Source of the DNA: Rhodospirillales bacterium
GTDB taxonomy: Bacteria > Pseudomonadota > Alphaproteobacteria > Reyranellales > Reyranellaceae
Length of the DNA stretch: 64,000 bases
Assembly (NCBI GenBank): GCA_016699855.1
Contig: CP064988.1
Span: 2,446,501-2,510,500, forward strand
Direction of reading: 5' to 3'
The translations under genes were made by a program, and so were the position numbers. Positions 1 to 8,199 of the stretch are shown here, one piece after another; within the stretch, counting starts at the first letter, position 1; each line of letters starts with the position of its first letter. The notes under the pieces are model-generated. The model was not told the origin of the DNA. It did no database searches and saw only the letters and a program-made list of their open reading frames with translations.

Positions 1-54
1 GGCGCGCCCGTCGCCGCCGCGCCAGATGAGAAGAAGACGAGGGAGCGTCGATGA
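1..54 (+). CDS. C-terminal tail of an upstream gene (partial)
   Basis: An open frame enters from the left edge and stops at a TGA that overlaps the start of the next gene as ATGA. Only 17 residues are visible and they are Ala/Pro then Lys/Arg rich, so the protein cannot be identified. In alphaproteobacteria the gene before EIIA-Man is often rapZ or hprK, which would fit, but that is synteny knowledge only. Another frame stops at 27-29, so even the reading frame is uncertain. Confidence 0.35.
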   Translation, partial: GAPVAAAPDEKKTRERR

Positions 55-457
55 TCGGCATGGTGCTGGTGACCCACGGCAAGCTCGCGCGCGAGTTCCT
101 CGCCGCGCTGGAGCACGTGGTGGGCAAGCAGTCGCAGACGGCGGCGGTGTGCATCGAGGCGGACGACGACATGGAGAAGCGCCGGGGCGAGATCCTCGAG
201 CGCGTCGCGGAATGCGACTCCGGCAGCGGCGTCGTGGTGCTGACCGACATGTTCGGCGGCACCCCGTCGAACCTGGCGATCTCGATCATGGACCGCGCGG
301 GGTCGAGGTGATCGCCGGCGTCAACCTGCCGATGCTCATCAAGCTGGCCGGGGTGCGCGTCGACCGGCAGCTTCCAGAGGCGGTCGCCGCCTGCCAGGAC
401 GCCGGCCGCAAGTACATCACCGTCGCGTCGCGTCTGCTGACGCGCGACGCCGGCTGA
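51..457 (+). pseudogene. PTS EIIA component, mannose family, frameshifted
   Basis: This is the EIIA domain of the mannose-type PTS, which in alphaproteobacteria accepts phosphate from HPr in a regulatory PTS with no sugar permease. The N-terminal half begins MIGMVLVTHG with the phosphorylatable His9 and holds the DMFGGTPSN motif. After IMDRAG near base 300 the frame stops at once. The rest (VEVIAGVNLPMLIKLAG, then the normal C-terminus ending at 457) continues in another frame. Adding one G to the run at about 299-302 restores a normal protein of about 135 residues. A GAGGGAG ribosome site precedes the ATG, and HPr follows 10 bases downstream. The break is either real inactivation or a homopolymer sequencing error. 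Confidence 0.85.
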
Positions 458-467
458 CGGCGGACAG

Positions 468-743
468 ATGTCCGACGCCCCCGCCCGCGCGCTGAGGATC
501 GCCAACAAGCGCGGCCTGCACGCCCGCGCCGCCGCCAAGTTCGTGCGCACGGCGGCGCAGTTCGACGCCGCGGTGCGCGTCGCGCACGGCGGACAGGAGG
601 TGTCCGGCCTGTCGATCATGGGGCTGATGATGCTGGCCGCGGGCATCGGCAGCGAGATCGCGGTGTCGGCCTCCGGCCGGCAGGCCGCCGAGGTGGTCGA
701 GGCGCTCGCCGCCCTGGTCGATGGCAAGTTCGGCGAGGACTGA
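468..743 (+). CDS. ptsH: HPr phosphocarrier protein
   Basis: HPr relays phosphate from enzyme I to EIIA proteins. In this lineage the partners are EIIA-Man (just upstream) and EIIA-Ntr (at 8.2 kb), which makes a nitrogen/regulatory PTS. The 91-residue protein has the normal family length. It shows the active-site motif GLHARAAAKF with His18, and the regulatory serine motif SIMGLMML (Ser49) recognised by HPr kinase in alphaproteobacteria. It lies 10 bases after the EIIA gene, so the two are probably co-transcribed. Enzyme I is not in the window. Confidence 0.95.
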   Translation: MSDAPARALRIANKRGLHARAAAKFVRTAAQFDAAVRVAHGGQEVSGLSIMGLMMLAAGIGSEIAVSASGRQAAEVVEALAALVDGKFGED

Positions 744-779
744 ACCGGCGCGCCGCGCCCGCGAGACTGGGAATCCGCC

Positions 780-1601
780 ATGCCGTTGACGATCGCCACC
801 TGGAACATCAACTCCGTGCGCCTGCGCATCGGCAACGTCGAGCGCCTGCTGCGCGAGGAGCGGCCGGACGTGCTGTGCCTGCAGGAGACGAAGTGCCCGG
901 ACGACCAGTTCCCGCACGCCGCCTTCGAGGCCGCCGGCTATCCGCACCGCGTCGTTCACGGCATGAAGGGCTACAACGGCGTCGCCATCGTCAGCCGCGT
1001 GCCCTTCAGCGCCAGCGCGATCCACCACCGTGTCGGCCGCGACGATTGCCGCCACGTGCGCGCCTGGCTCGACATCGGCGGCGATCCGGTGGCGCTCGAC
1101 AACCTCTACATCCCTGCCGGCGGCGACGTCCCCGACCCCGACGCCAACGACAAGTTCGCCCACAAGCTCGATTTCTACCGCGAGATCGCCGACTGGTTCG
1201 TCGACGCCGCGCCCAAGAAGGGCGCGCGCAAGGGCAAGCGCGCCATCGCCGTGGGCGACCTCAACGTCGCGCCGCTGGAGCACGACGTGTGGAGCCACAA
1301 GCAGCTGCTCGACGTGGTGTCGCACACGCCGGTCGAGGTCGACCTGTTCGAGCGCATGATGAAGGGCCGCGACTGGGTCGACGTGCCCCGCGTGTTCACG
1401 CCCGCCAGCGAGAAGCTCTACACTTGGTGGAGCTACCGCAACCGCGACTGGCGGCTGTCCGACCGCGGCCGGCGGCTCGACCACGTGCTGGCGACGCCGG
1501 CGTTGCGGCCGGCGCTGTCCGGCTACCGCGTCGTCAAGGACGCGCGCGACTGGGAGAAGGCCAGCGACCACGTCCCGTTGCTGGCGACGTTCCAGCTCTG
1601 A
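780..1601 (+). CDS. xth: Exodeoxyribonuclease III (AP endonuclease)
   Basis: This enzyme removes nucleotides 3' to 5' from duplex DNA and cuts at abasic sites in base-excision repair. The 273-residue length is normal for the ExoIII/APE1 family. The metal and catalytic motifs appear in order: TWNINSVR at the N-terminus, LQETK with Glu36, YNGVAI, GDLNVAP, LDHVLA and the final SDHVPLLA containing the catalytic His. It stands 36 bases after ptsH on the same strand and may share its transcript, although the functions are unrelated. Confidence 0.95.
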   Translation: MPLTIATWNINSVRLRIGNVERLLREERPDVLCLQETKCPDDQFPHAAFEAAGYPHRVVHGMKGYNGVAIVSRVPFSASAIHHRVGRDDCRHVRAWLDIGGDPVALDNLYIPAGGDVPDPDANDKFAHKLDFYREIADWFVDAAPKKGARKGKRAIAVGDLNVAPLEHDVWSHKQLLDVVSHTPVEVDLFERMMKGRDWVDVPRVFTPASEKLYTWWSYRNRDWRLSDRGRRLDHVLATPALRPALSGYRVVKDARDWEKASDHVPLLATFQL

Positions 1602-1617
1602 GGACGCGGCCGTCGCG

Positions 1618-1956
1618 TCACCTGCACTCGCGCAGGACCTTGTCGGTGACGGTCCAGCGCATGTTGGTGCGGAAGTGGACACCCTCGATGACGCATTCCT
1701 GGCCGGTGTGCGTCACGATCTTGAGGTCGAACGTGTCCTTCTCCAGGCCGTTGAGCCTGAAGCTCGCGCCCGGTGCCACGATGTCGTCGCGGCTCGACCC
1801 CAGCTGATCGGGGCCCCAGCCCTTATCGCCGGCCCACGCCACGAAGAGGTGCTCGATCGTCACGCTCGACTCGTTGACGAGCTCGAGCGTACGCGCCAGC
1901 AGCGCGGCCGGGAACAGGACGGCGAGCATGGCGGCGGTGGCGAGGGGCTTTCTCAT
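1618..1956 (-). CDS. Small exported protein of unknown function
   Basis: The 112-residue product begins MRKPLATAAMLAVLFPAALLAR, a clear Sec signal peptide, so it should be periplasmic. The mature part is a short beta-rich domain with one cysteine before VIEGVHF. I do not recognise the family. The start at 1956 is chosen because the signal peptide begins there and a GGAG sequence sits just upstream; the frame is open further out but that extension has no signal character. It converges with xth, leaving 16 bases between the stops. Confidence 0.7.
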   Translation of the reverse strand: MRKPLATAAMLAVLFPAALLARTLELVNESSVTIEHLFVAWAGDKGWGPDQLGSSRDDIVAPGASFRLNGLEKDTFDLKIVTHTGQECVIEGVHFRTNMRWTVTDKVLRECR

Positions 1957-2052
1957 GGACGGCTCCGGAGCTGTGGTGGTCGATTCGCAGACGTCGCCGG
2001 CGGCGGTGCGCGCGCCCCAACGTCGACGCACCCCTCCAGACAAGCATCGACG

Positions 2053-3033
2053 CTAACGCATTTTTCGTGTCGTTGGAATCGCGGGTGGCGGGCCGGCCGC
2101 GCGGACGCTCCGGCGCTCGCGCGCGAGCACGGCGGCCGGATCGTGGCGCGGCAGCGGATCGCGCCGCCAGCGTCCGGCGGCGGCGTCGTGGGTGAAATAC
2201 GAGAGCTGGTGCCGCACGAAGGCGTCGACCGCGGGATCGGCGCCGTGCAGCCGGTGGAACCGGGCGCAGTTGCGCACCCAAGATCCGAAATCGGCGTCGC
2301 CGCCGCGCAACGAGGTCTCGAACGGATCGCGCAACGCGCCGCCGTCGACATGCAGGGTCGGCGCGCGGGGCGCGGCCACCGGCCGCAGACCGTCGCGGAG
2401 GGCGCGGTAGGCGAACTCGACGTCCTCCAGGCCCCAGCCGGAGAACGCCGCGTCGAAGCGCGCCGCCGCGGCCGCCGCGCGTGGCAATGATAGATTGCAA
2501 CTGAAGGCGTGCGCCCAGGGATGGGGCGAAGCCGCCAATCCTTCGCCGTCGGGGCCGATCTCCACGGCGCGGCTGTCCTGCGGATAGGCGCGGATCCGGT
2601 CCACCGAGGCCGGCGGCCGGTCGAACGCGTCGGCGCGGTGCCGCGGGCCGACAACGAGGGCGGGACCGGCGGCGTCGCGGTGCGCGCGCCGGTGGGCGTC
2701 GAGGAAATCCGGCGCCACCAGCTGGTCGTCATCGAGGAACAGCACCAGGTCGCCCTTGGCGGCGTCGATGCCCAGGTTGCGCGCCGCGCCGGCGCGGAAC
2801 CCCTCGTCCGGCTGGAACAGGTAGCGCAGCCGCAGGCGGCGTCCGAACAGCGCCGCCACCTCGCGCGTGCCGTCGGTGGAGCCGTCGTCGCACACCAGCA
2901 CCTCGAAGGACGACGGCGCCGGCTGCTCCTCGAGACAGCGCAGCAGCGCCGCCAGCCGCGCGGCGCGGTTGTAGGTCGGCACCACGACGGAGACGCGCGC
3001 GCGGCGCGCCGCGCGCCGGGACGGTGGCGGCAT
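2053..3033 (-). CDS. Glycosyltransferase family 2
   Basis: A GT-A fold glycosyltransferase expected to transfer a sugar from a nucleotide donor. The 326-residue protein opens with RVSVVVPTYNRAARL, then VCDDGSTDGT, and has a DDD metal-binding motif at about residues 101-103 in LVLFLDDDQL. A WGLEDVEFAYR segment near residue 195 resembles the acceptor/base region of chondroitin-synthase-like and GalNAc-T-like GT2 members. No membrane anchor is seen, so it is probably cytoplasmic. It starts 5 bases after the stop of the radical SAM gene, and both follow a sulfatase gene in an apparent operon. Donor and acceptor cannot be inferred. Confidence 0.9.
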   Translation of the reverse strand: MPPPSRRAARRARVSVVVPTYNRAARLAALLRCLEEQPAPSSFEVLVCDDGSTDGTREVAALFGRRLRLRYLFQPDEGFRAGAARNLGIDAAKGDLVLFLDDDQLVAPDFLDAHRRAHRDAAGPALVVGPRHRADAFDRPPASVDRIRAYPQDSRAVEIGPDGEGLAASPHPWAHAFSCNLSLPRAAAAAARFDAAFSGWGLEDVEFAYRALRDGLRPVAAPRAPTLHVDGGALRDPFETSLRGGDADFGSWVRNCARFHRLHGADPAVDAFVRHQLSYFTHDAAAGRWRRDPLPRHDPAAVLARERRSVRAAGPPPAIPTTRKMR

Positions 3034-3038
3034 CGCGC

Positions 3039-4226
3039 TCAGCCGCCGGGCGCCGCCAGCAGCGCCCAGCGCTTCTCGAGCTCGCCGGCCAGCGTGCTGG
3101 CCTCGCGCCGGACGCTGTGGCTGATGCCGCAGACGCGGTTGCAGCCGCGCATCGCCGCGCGCACGTCGCCGGCGCCGTACCAGAAGCGGCGCAGGTCGCC
3201 GGGCGCCTCCAGCCGCTCGCCGCGGTAGACGCCGGAGAAGCACAGCCGCGCGAAGCCGTACTGGTCGACCATGATGTTGCGCTCGTAAGTGTCGCAGATG
3301 TGCTCCTCGGTGGCGGCGCCGGCGCGCCATCCGCGGTCGAGGTCGCGCGCCCGGGCCAGGGAGCGGAAGTACATGCCGACCTGCCCCAGCCACACGGGGT
3401 TGAGCCCGAGCCCGAAGCGCTCGTCGCAGCGCGCGATGACCGCGACGACGCCGTCGGGATCGACGCCGTGGCGGTCCCGGAAGAAGGCGTCGACCTCGCC
3501 GTCCTCGCCGAACGACGGCTGCAGGAAGTTGAGCTTCAGCTTGTCGGCGCCGAGATCGTTGAGGACGAAGTCGTAGAAAACCTCGAGATCGCGCCAGTTC
3601 TCGTCGAAGATCAGCCCCATGACGTAGATCCGCGTGGTCGATCCCGGGGCCTTGCGCCGCGCCTCCAGCAGCAGGCGCAGCGCGCGCACGGCCTTGTCGA
3701 ACGCGCCTTTCACGCCGCGGGTGCGGTCGTGGACCTCGGGATCGTGGCTGTTGAGCGAGATCGAGATCTCGTGCGGCCCCTCGGCGATCATGCGCTCCGC
3801 CGTCGCGGCCGAGCGGATGCGCGTGCCGTTGACCACCGAGATGCCCTTCAGCCCCAGCCGCCGGCACTCGCGCGCCATGAAGAAGTACTCCTCGAGGTCG
3901 AGCATCGGCTCGCCGCCGCAGATCACCACCCCGCCGCGCGGGTTGAGCTGGGCGAACTCCTCGAAGATCTCGCGCTGGCGGGCGGCCGACAGGTAGTTGG
4001 CGCGGTCCTTGTCGTCGCGCCTCCAGAACGCGCAGTGGCCGCAGCGCAGGTTGCAGCGCTGGTTGGCCTGCACGAACAGGAAGCGCGGCGGACCGGCCCA
4101 GGCGCCGCAGCCGCCGGTCGCCGGCGCGGCGGCGACCGGCGTCGCGACCGCTGGCGCTTGGAGCGGCGCGGCGGCGGGCAGGCGCGGCCGTCGTGTAGCG
4201 CGGGGCGTGGCGGCGCGCGCCGTCAT
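3039..4226 (-). CDS. Radical SAM / SPASM-like protein
   Basis: A 4Fe-4S radical SAM enzyme of 395 residues. An Ala/Pro-rich N-terminus of about 45 residues precedes the cluster motif CNLRCGHC (Cys58, Cys62, Cys65), then the SAM-binding GGEP motif. The C-terminal third has four cysteines (EEHICD, ARLCFSG, GCNRVCG), suggesting a reduced SPASM or twitch domain with one extra cluster. Its ATG overlaps the sulfatase stop as ATGA, so translation is probably coupled. That placement suggests an anaerobic sulfatase-maturating role (Cys to formylglycine), but known enzymes of that type have more auxiliary cysteines. A peptide- or sugar-modifying role with the adjacent glycosyltransferase is equally possible. 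Confidence 0.85.
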   Translation of the reverse strand: MTARAATPRATRRPRLPAAAPLQAPAVATPVAAAPATGGCGAWAGPPRFLFVQANQRCNLRCGHCAFWRRDDKDRANYLSAARQREIFEEFAQLNPRGGVVICGGEPMLDLEEYFFMARECRRLGLKGISVVNGTRIRSAATAERMIAEGPHEISISLNSHDPEVHDRTRGVKGAFDKAVRALRLLLEARRKAPGSTTRIYVMGLIFDENWRDLEVFYDFVLNDLGADKLKLNFLQPSFGEDGEVDAFFRDRHGVDPDGVVAVIARCDERFGLGLNPVWLGQVGMYFRSLARARDLDRGWRAGAATEEHICDTYERNIMVDQYGFARLCFSGVYRGERLEAPGDLRRFWYGAGDVRAAMRGCNRVCGISHSVRREASTLAGELEKRWALLAAPGG

Positions 4227-6478
4227 TGCCGCGCCATCTCGGCGTTGCCGACCGCCTCGCCGTCCAGCGCCTGGTCGTCGTCCATCACCACGTCGACGCG
4301 GCGCAGCAGGCCGGTGAACTCGAACGGCGCCGCGTAGTCGCCCACCGGGCTGCCGCGGTCGCGGCCGATGTCGAGGCCCGACCACGAGATGAAGCTGTGG
4401 AAGCCCCACGGGCTCTCGGCCGATCCGGCGGCCTGCCCGTCGATCAGCAGCGTGGCCACGCGCTTGCCCTGGACGATCCGCAAGCGCACCCCCAGCTTCC
4501 GGTCGCCCGGCGGGATGGGCCGGTCCGACACCGCCGTGACGTGGACCCCGCCGACGTTCATATCGTGCACCAGACGGCCTTCGCGCACGAACAGGCTGTA
4601 GCCGCAGGTGGCGTCGCCATGGGCGATCAGCACGCCTTCGGTGCCGGCCTCGACGCGCGCGTCGGCCTCGATCCGGTAGGCGCGGCTGCGCACGTCCGGC
4701 GCGACGTCGGTCGGGATGTGGCCCATGCCGGCGTGGAACGCGAAGCGCGTGCGCTTGCCGTGGTAGCGCGTGGCGTTCTCGGCGAAACGCGGCGCGAAGC
4801 GGTCGTCGAGCGGCAGCACCTGGCAGGCCTCGGCCTGCCGCCACCACTCCTCGACCAGCGCCGCCAGACGCGCCGGCTCCTTCGCCGCCAGGTCGTCGGT
4901 CTCGGCGAAATCGCGGTCGAGATGGAACAGCTCCCACTTGTCGTCCTCGAACGGCGTGCCCGGGGCGTGGAACGCCACCGCCTTCCAGCCGTCGCGCCAC
5001 AGCCCGCGGTGGCCGAACATCTCGAAATACTGCGGCCGCTTGCGCGCCGGCGCGGCCGGGTCGGTCAGGCTCGCGGCGAAGCTCTCGCCCTCCAGCGGCA
5101 TCTGCGGCACGCCCGCGATCTCGGCCGGCGGCGCTAAATCGAGCAGATCGAGGATCGTCGGCGTCAGGTCGGTGGCGTGGCGGAAGCCGTGGCGCAGCGC
5201 GCCGCGGTCGGCGATGGCGCGCGGCCACGACACCACCAGCGGATCGCGGATTCCGCCCCCATGGGTGTTCTGCTTGTAGCGCCGCAGCGGCGTGTTGGCG
5301 GCCATCGCCCAGCCGAGCGGGAAGTTGGAGTGCGTGTCGGGCCCGCCGATGTCGTCGATGCGGCGGATCTTCTCCTCCATCGGCTCGGGCTTGAGGTTGT
5401 ACGGGCCCATCGCGTTGACCATGCCGAACGGCCCGCCCTCCTGGCTGGCGCCGTTGTCCGACAGCACGAGGATCAGCGTGTCGTCGCGCAATCCCGCCGA
5501 TTCGAGGAAGCCGACGAGGCGCGCGATGTGGCGGTCGGCGTGGTCGAGCATGGCGGCGTAGGCCGCCTGCAGGCGCGTGAACAGGCGGCGCTCGTCGGCG
5601 CCGTGCTCGGCCCACGCCTGCACCCGGTCGTTGCGCGGCGGCAGCTTGGTGCCCGGGGGCACGATTCCCATCTCGATCTGCCGCGCCAGCCGGCGCTCGC
5701 GCTCGGCGTCCCAGCCGCCGGCGAACACGCCGTCGTAGTGGCGGATCAGGTCGGCCGGCGCCTGGTGCGGCGCGTGGCAGGCGCCGAAGCCCAGCCACAG
5801 CAGCCACGGCGCGTCCGGCTTGTCGGCCGTGTGGTCGGCGATGTAGCGGATGGACTGGTCGACCAGGTCGGCGGTCAGATGGTAGCCGTCGGCGAAGGTC
5901 CCCGGCGGATCGACCGGCGTGTTGTCGCGCACCAGCTCCGGCGCGTACTGGTCGGTCTCGGCGTCCATGAAGCCGTAGTAGCGGTCGAAGCCGCGGCCCA
6001 GCGGCCAGCCGTCGAACGGCCCGGCCGGGCCGGTCTCGGTCAGCGGCGTGACGTGCCACTTGCCGACCATGTAGTTGCGGTAGCCGTGCGGGCGCAGCAT
6101 CTCGGCCAGCGTGCCGGCCTCGCGCGCGATCTTGCCGCGGTAGCCGGGGAAGCCGCTGTCGAAATTGGCGAGGCAGCCGACGCCGACCGAATGGTGGTTG
6201 CGTCCCGTCAGCAGCGCCGAGCGCGTCGTCGAGCACATCGCCGTGGTGTGGAAGCCGGTGTAGCGCAGCCCCTCCGCCGCCAGACGGTCGATGGTCGGCG
6301 TCGCGATCGGCGAGCCGTAGCAGCCGAAATCCGAGAAGCCGACGTCGTCGAACAACACCACGAGGATGTTCGGCGCGCGCCCCGGCCGCTTCGCCTCCTG
6401 CGGCCACCACGCGACCGAATCGCGGATGGTCCTGCCGATCTTGCCGCCGAACTTCGCGCCCGATGCCGACATTCCCAA
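4223..6478 (-). CDS. Arylsulfatase-family hydrolase
   Basis: An alkaline-phosphatase-superfamily sulfatase of 751 residues that should hydrolyse sulfate esters. Visible motifs are the metal pair Asp44-Asp45 (VLFDDVGFSDFG), the signature at 82-94 (CSTTRSALLTGRN), GKWH at 139-142, HAPH at 235-238 and SDNGAS with Asp341-Asn342. The nucleophile precursor is Cys82, but the signature position normally Pro or Ala is Thr. There is no signal peptide, so it appears cytoplasmic, unlike many arylsulfatases. The C-terminal 200 residues form an extra beta-rich domain. It overlaps the radical SAM gene by 4 bases and follows the enoyl-CoA hydratase by 19. Confidence 0.93.
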   Translation of the reverse strand: MGMSASGAKFGGKIGRTIRDSVAWWPQEAKRPGRAPNILVVLFDDVGFSDFGCYGSPIATPTIDRLAAEGLRYTGFHTTAMCSTTRSALLTGRNHHSVGVGCLANFDSGFPGYRGKIAREAGTLAEMLRPHGYRNYMVGKWHVTPLTETGPAGPFDGWPLGRGFDRYYGFMDAETDQYAPELVRDNTPVDPPGTFADGYHLTADLVDQSIRYIADHTADKPDAPWLLWLGFGACHAPHQAPADLIRHYDGVFAGGWDAERERRLARQIEMGIVPPGTKLPPRNDRVQAWAEHGADERRLFTRLQAAYAAMLDHADRHIARLVGFLESAGLRDDTLILVLSDNGASQEGGPFGMVNAMGPYNLKPEPMEEKIRRIDDIGGPDTHSNFPLGWAMAANTPLRRYKQNTHGGGIRDPLVVSWPRAIADRGALRHGFRHATDLTPTILDLLDLAPPAEIAGVPQMPLEGESFAASLTDPAAPARKRPQYFEMFGHRGLWRDGWKAVAFHAPGTPFEDDKWELFHLDRDFAETDDLAAKEPARLAALVEEWWRQAEACQVLPLDDRFAPRFAENATRYHGKRTRFAFHAGMGHIPTDVAPDVRSRAYRIEADARVEAGTEGVLIAHGDATCGYSLFVREGRLVHDMNVGGVHVTAVSDRPIPPGDRKLGVRLRIVQGKRVATLLIDGQAAGSAESPWGFHSFISWSGLDIGRDRGSPVGDYAAPFEFTGLLRRVDVVMDDDQALDGEAVGNAEMARQ

Positions 6479-6497
6479 CTCCTCCGATCGCGCGCCG

Positions 6498-7271
6498 TCA
6501 CGAGGCGCGGCTGAAATCCGGCGCCCGCTTCTCCATGAACGCGCGCACCGCCTCGGCCAGCTCGGGCGAACGCAGCCGTTCGGCGAACACCGCCGCCTCG
6601 GCCGCCATGCGCGCCACGACCGGCTCGTCGCCGCGGTTCATCAGCGCCTTGGTGGCGCGCACCGCGCCCGGCGCCCGCGCCGCGAGCGCGCGGGCGCGCG
6701 CCATCGCCTCGCCGCGCAGCGCGCCGTCGTCGAACACCGCGCCGACCAGCCCGGCGGCCTCCGCCTCGACCGCCGTCAACCGCGCGCCCAGCAGGAATAG
6801 TTCGGCGGCCTTCGGGCGCCCGATGGCGCGCGGCAGCAGCAGCGACGACGCCGCCTCCGGCACCAGCGCCAGGTTCACGAACGGCGCGGAGAACACCGCC
6901 GAGCGCGCCGCGTAGACCAGGTCGCAATGCAGCAGCATGGTCGTGCCGACGCCGACCGCGAGGCCGTTGACGGCGGCGACCAGCGGCTTGCGCGCGCCGG
7001 CGATCGCCTCGAGGAAGCGGAACACCGGCGCCTCGCGGTCGACCGGCGGCGAGGCCGCGAAATCGCCGAGGTCGTTGCCGGCCGTGAAGGCGTCGCCGGC
7101 GCCGGTGATCATCACGACGCGGACAGCGGGATCGTCCTCGGCCGCGCGCAGGGCCGCGTCGAGGCCGGCGTACATGGCGTGGGTGAGCGCATTCTTCTTC
7201 TCGGGACGATCCATCGTCAGGACCATCACGCCGGCGTCGATCGACACCGAGACGTTGGCTGGGGTTGTCAT
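6498..7271 (-). CDS. Enoyl-CoA hydratase/isomerase
   Basis: A crotonase-fold enzyme of 257 residues, normal for the family, acting on acyl-CoA substrates. Typical features are DRPEKKNALTHAMY near the N-terminus, the oxyanion-hole region ITGAGDAFTAGNDLGDF, and AVNGLAVGVGTTMLLHCDLV. The residue after the oxyanion glycines is part of AGNDLGD rather than the AGADL of hydratases with two catalytic glutamates, so an isomerase or other crotonase activity is possible. It is the first gene of the minus-strand group and lies 19 bases ahead of the sulfatase gene. Confidence 0.92.
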   Translation of the reverse strand: MTTPANVSVSIDAGVMVLTMDRPEKKNALTHAMYAGLDAALRAAEDDPAVRVVMITGAGDAFTAGNDLGDFAASPPVDREAPVFRFLEAIAGARKPLVAAVNGLAVGVGTTMLLHCDLVYAARSAVFSAPFVNLALVPEAASSLLLPRAIGRPKAAELFLLGARLTAVEAEAAGLVGAVFDDGALRGEAMARARALAARAPGAVRATKALMNRGDEPVVARMAAEAAVFAERLRSPELAEAVRAFMEKRAPDFSRAS

Positions 7272-7437
7272 GGCGGCGCTCCGGCGGGCGGGGACGGGAT
7301 CGAACCGCGGCCGGCCGGCCCGGTCAATCGCCGGCGGACCCGCCGGTCCGGCCTCCGGAACGGGCCACGCCGGGCCGGCCGGGACTTGATTCGCGGGTCG
7401 TCATGACCACATCAACCGTGCGGAGGCGCCTTCGGGG

Positions 7438-7470
7438 CCTTCGTTGGACCATTCGCTCGATGGAGGGAGG
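7438..7470 (+). promoter_or_regulatory. Possible RNA thermometer hairpin over the hsp20 ribosome site
   Basis: The sequence before the hsp20 GTG can fold: CCAT at 7449-7452 pairs with ATGG at 7460-7463. CCTTC at 7438-7442 can pair, with one G-U, with the GGAGG of the Shine-Dalgarno at 7466-7470. Heat-shock genes of alphaproteobacteria often carry ROSE-type thermometers that hide the ribosome site in this way. This is a by-eye fold, not a family match. Confidence 0.35.
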
Positions 7471-7475
7471 TCTTC

Positions 7476-7928
7476 GTGACTCGCGTCTCGCTGTTCAATT
7501 CGCCGTTCCTGCTCGGGTTCGACCAGTTCGAACGCTCGCTCGACCGCATGTCCAAAGCGGCGTCGGACGGTTATCCGCCCTACAATATCGAGCGGATCGG
7601 CGAGAACGGTCTGCGCATCACGCTCGCGGTCGCCGGCTTCGCGTCCGACGACCTCGCCGTCGAGGTGGTCGAGAACCAGCTCAACGTGCGCGGCAGGCAA
7701 AAGGACGAACCGGAACGCGTCTACCTCCACCGCGGCATCGCCGCGCGGCAGTTCCAGCGCGCCTTCATGCTGGCCGACGGCATAGAGATCGTCGGCGCGA
7801 AGCTCGACAACGGGCTTCTCGCAATCGATCTCGCGCGGCCGGCCGTCGAACCGAAGGTGAAGACCATCCGCATCGAGACCGGCGCCAGAGACAAGGCGCG
7901 CGGCAAGACGATCGACGTCGCGGGCTGA
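7476..7928 (+). CDS. Small heat-shock protein, Hsp20 family
   Basis: An ATP-independent holdase that binds unfolding proteins during heat stress. The 150-residue product has the alpha-crystallin domain of bacterial class A sHSPs: PPYNIERIGENGLRITLAVAGF, ENQLNVRGRQ, YLHRGIAARQFQRAFML and the LDNGLLAIDL strand. The C-terminal I-x-I anchor appears as KTIRIE. Translation starts at a GTG 5 bases after GGAGGGAGG. The DUF1150 gene follows 29 bases later, a pairing common in alphaproteobacteria. A hairpin that may mask the ribosome site lies directly upstream. Confidence 0.93.
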   Translation: MTRVSLFNSPFLLGFDQFERSLDRMSKAASDGYPPYNIERIGENGLRITLAVAGFASDDLAVEVVENQLNVRGRQKDEPERVYLHRGIAARQFQRAFMLADGIEIVGAKLDNGLLAIDLARPAVEPKVKTIRIETGARDKARGKTIDVAG

Positions 7929-7957
7929 CCCGCGGCGTCCAGCGGCAGGAGGTAGAA

Positions 7958-8176
7958 ATGTTGGAACAGTCCCCCCTCAAGACGCTCACGTCGGCGGAGT
8001 TCGCGGCGTTCGGCGCCGACCAGATCGCGTATCTGCGTCCGATCACGCTGCCCGACGGCAAGCACGCCATCGGCGTGTTCGCGGCCGACGGACGGCCGCT
8101 GGCGGGCGCGACCTCGATCGAGATCGCGCAGACCATCGTGCGTCAGAACGACATGGAGCCGGCGCTCGTCCACTAG
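7958..8176 (+). CDS. DUF1150 family protein
   Basis: A 72-residue protein with the pattern of DUF1150: GADQIAYLRPI, then DGKHAIGVFAADGRPLAG, then a short helix IEIAQTIVRQNDMEPALVH. The function is unknown. The family is found in alphaproteobacteria and is usually encoded right after an hsp20 gene, as here, so a stress role is likely by association. An AGGAGGT ribosome site precedes the ATG at 7958. Confidence 0.85.
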   Translation: MLEQSPLKTLTSAEFAAFGADQIAYLRPITLPDGKHAIGVFAADGRPLAGATSIEIAQTIVRQNDMEPALVH

Positions 8177-8199
8177 GAACGGGCGGAGGGAAACGAGCG

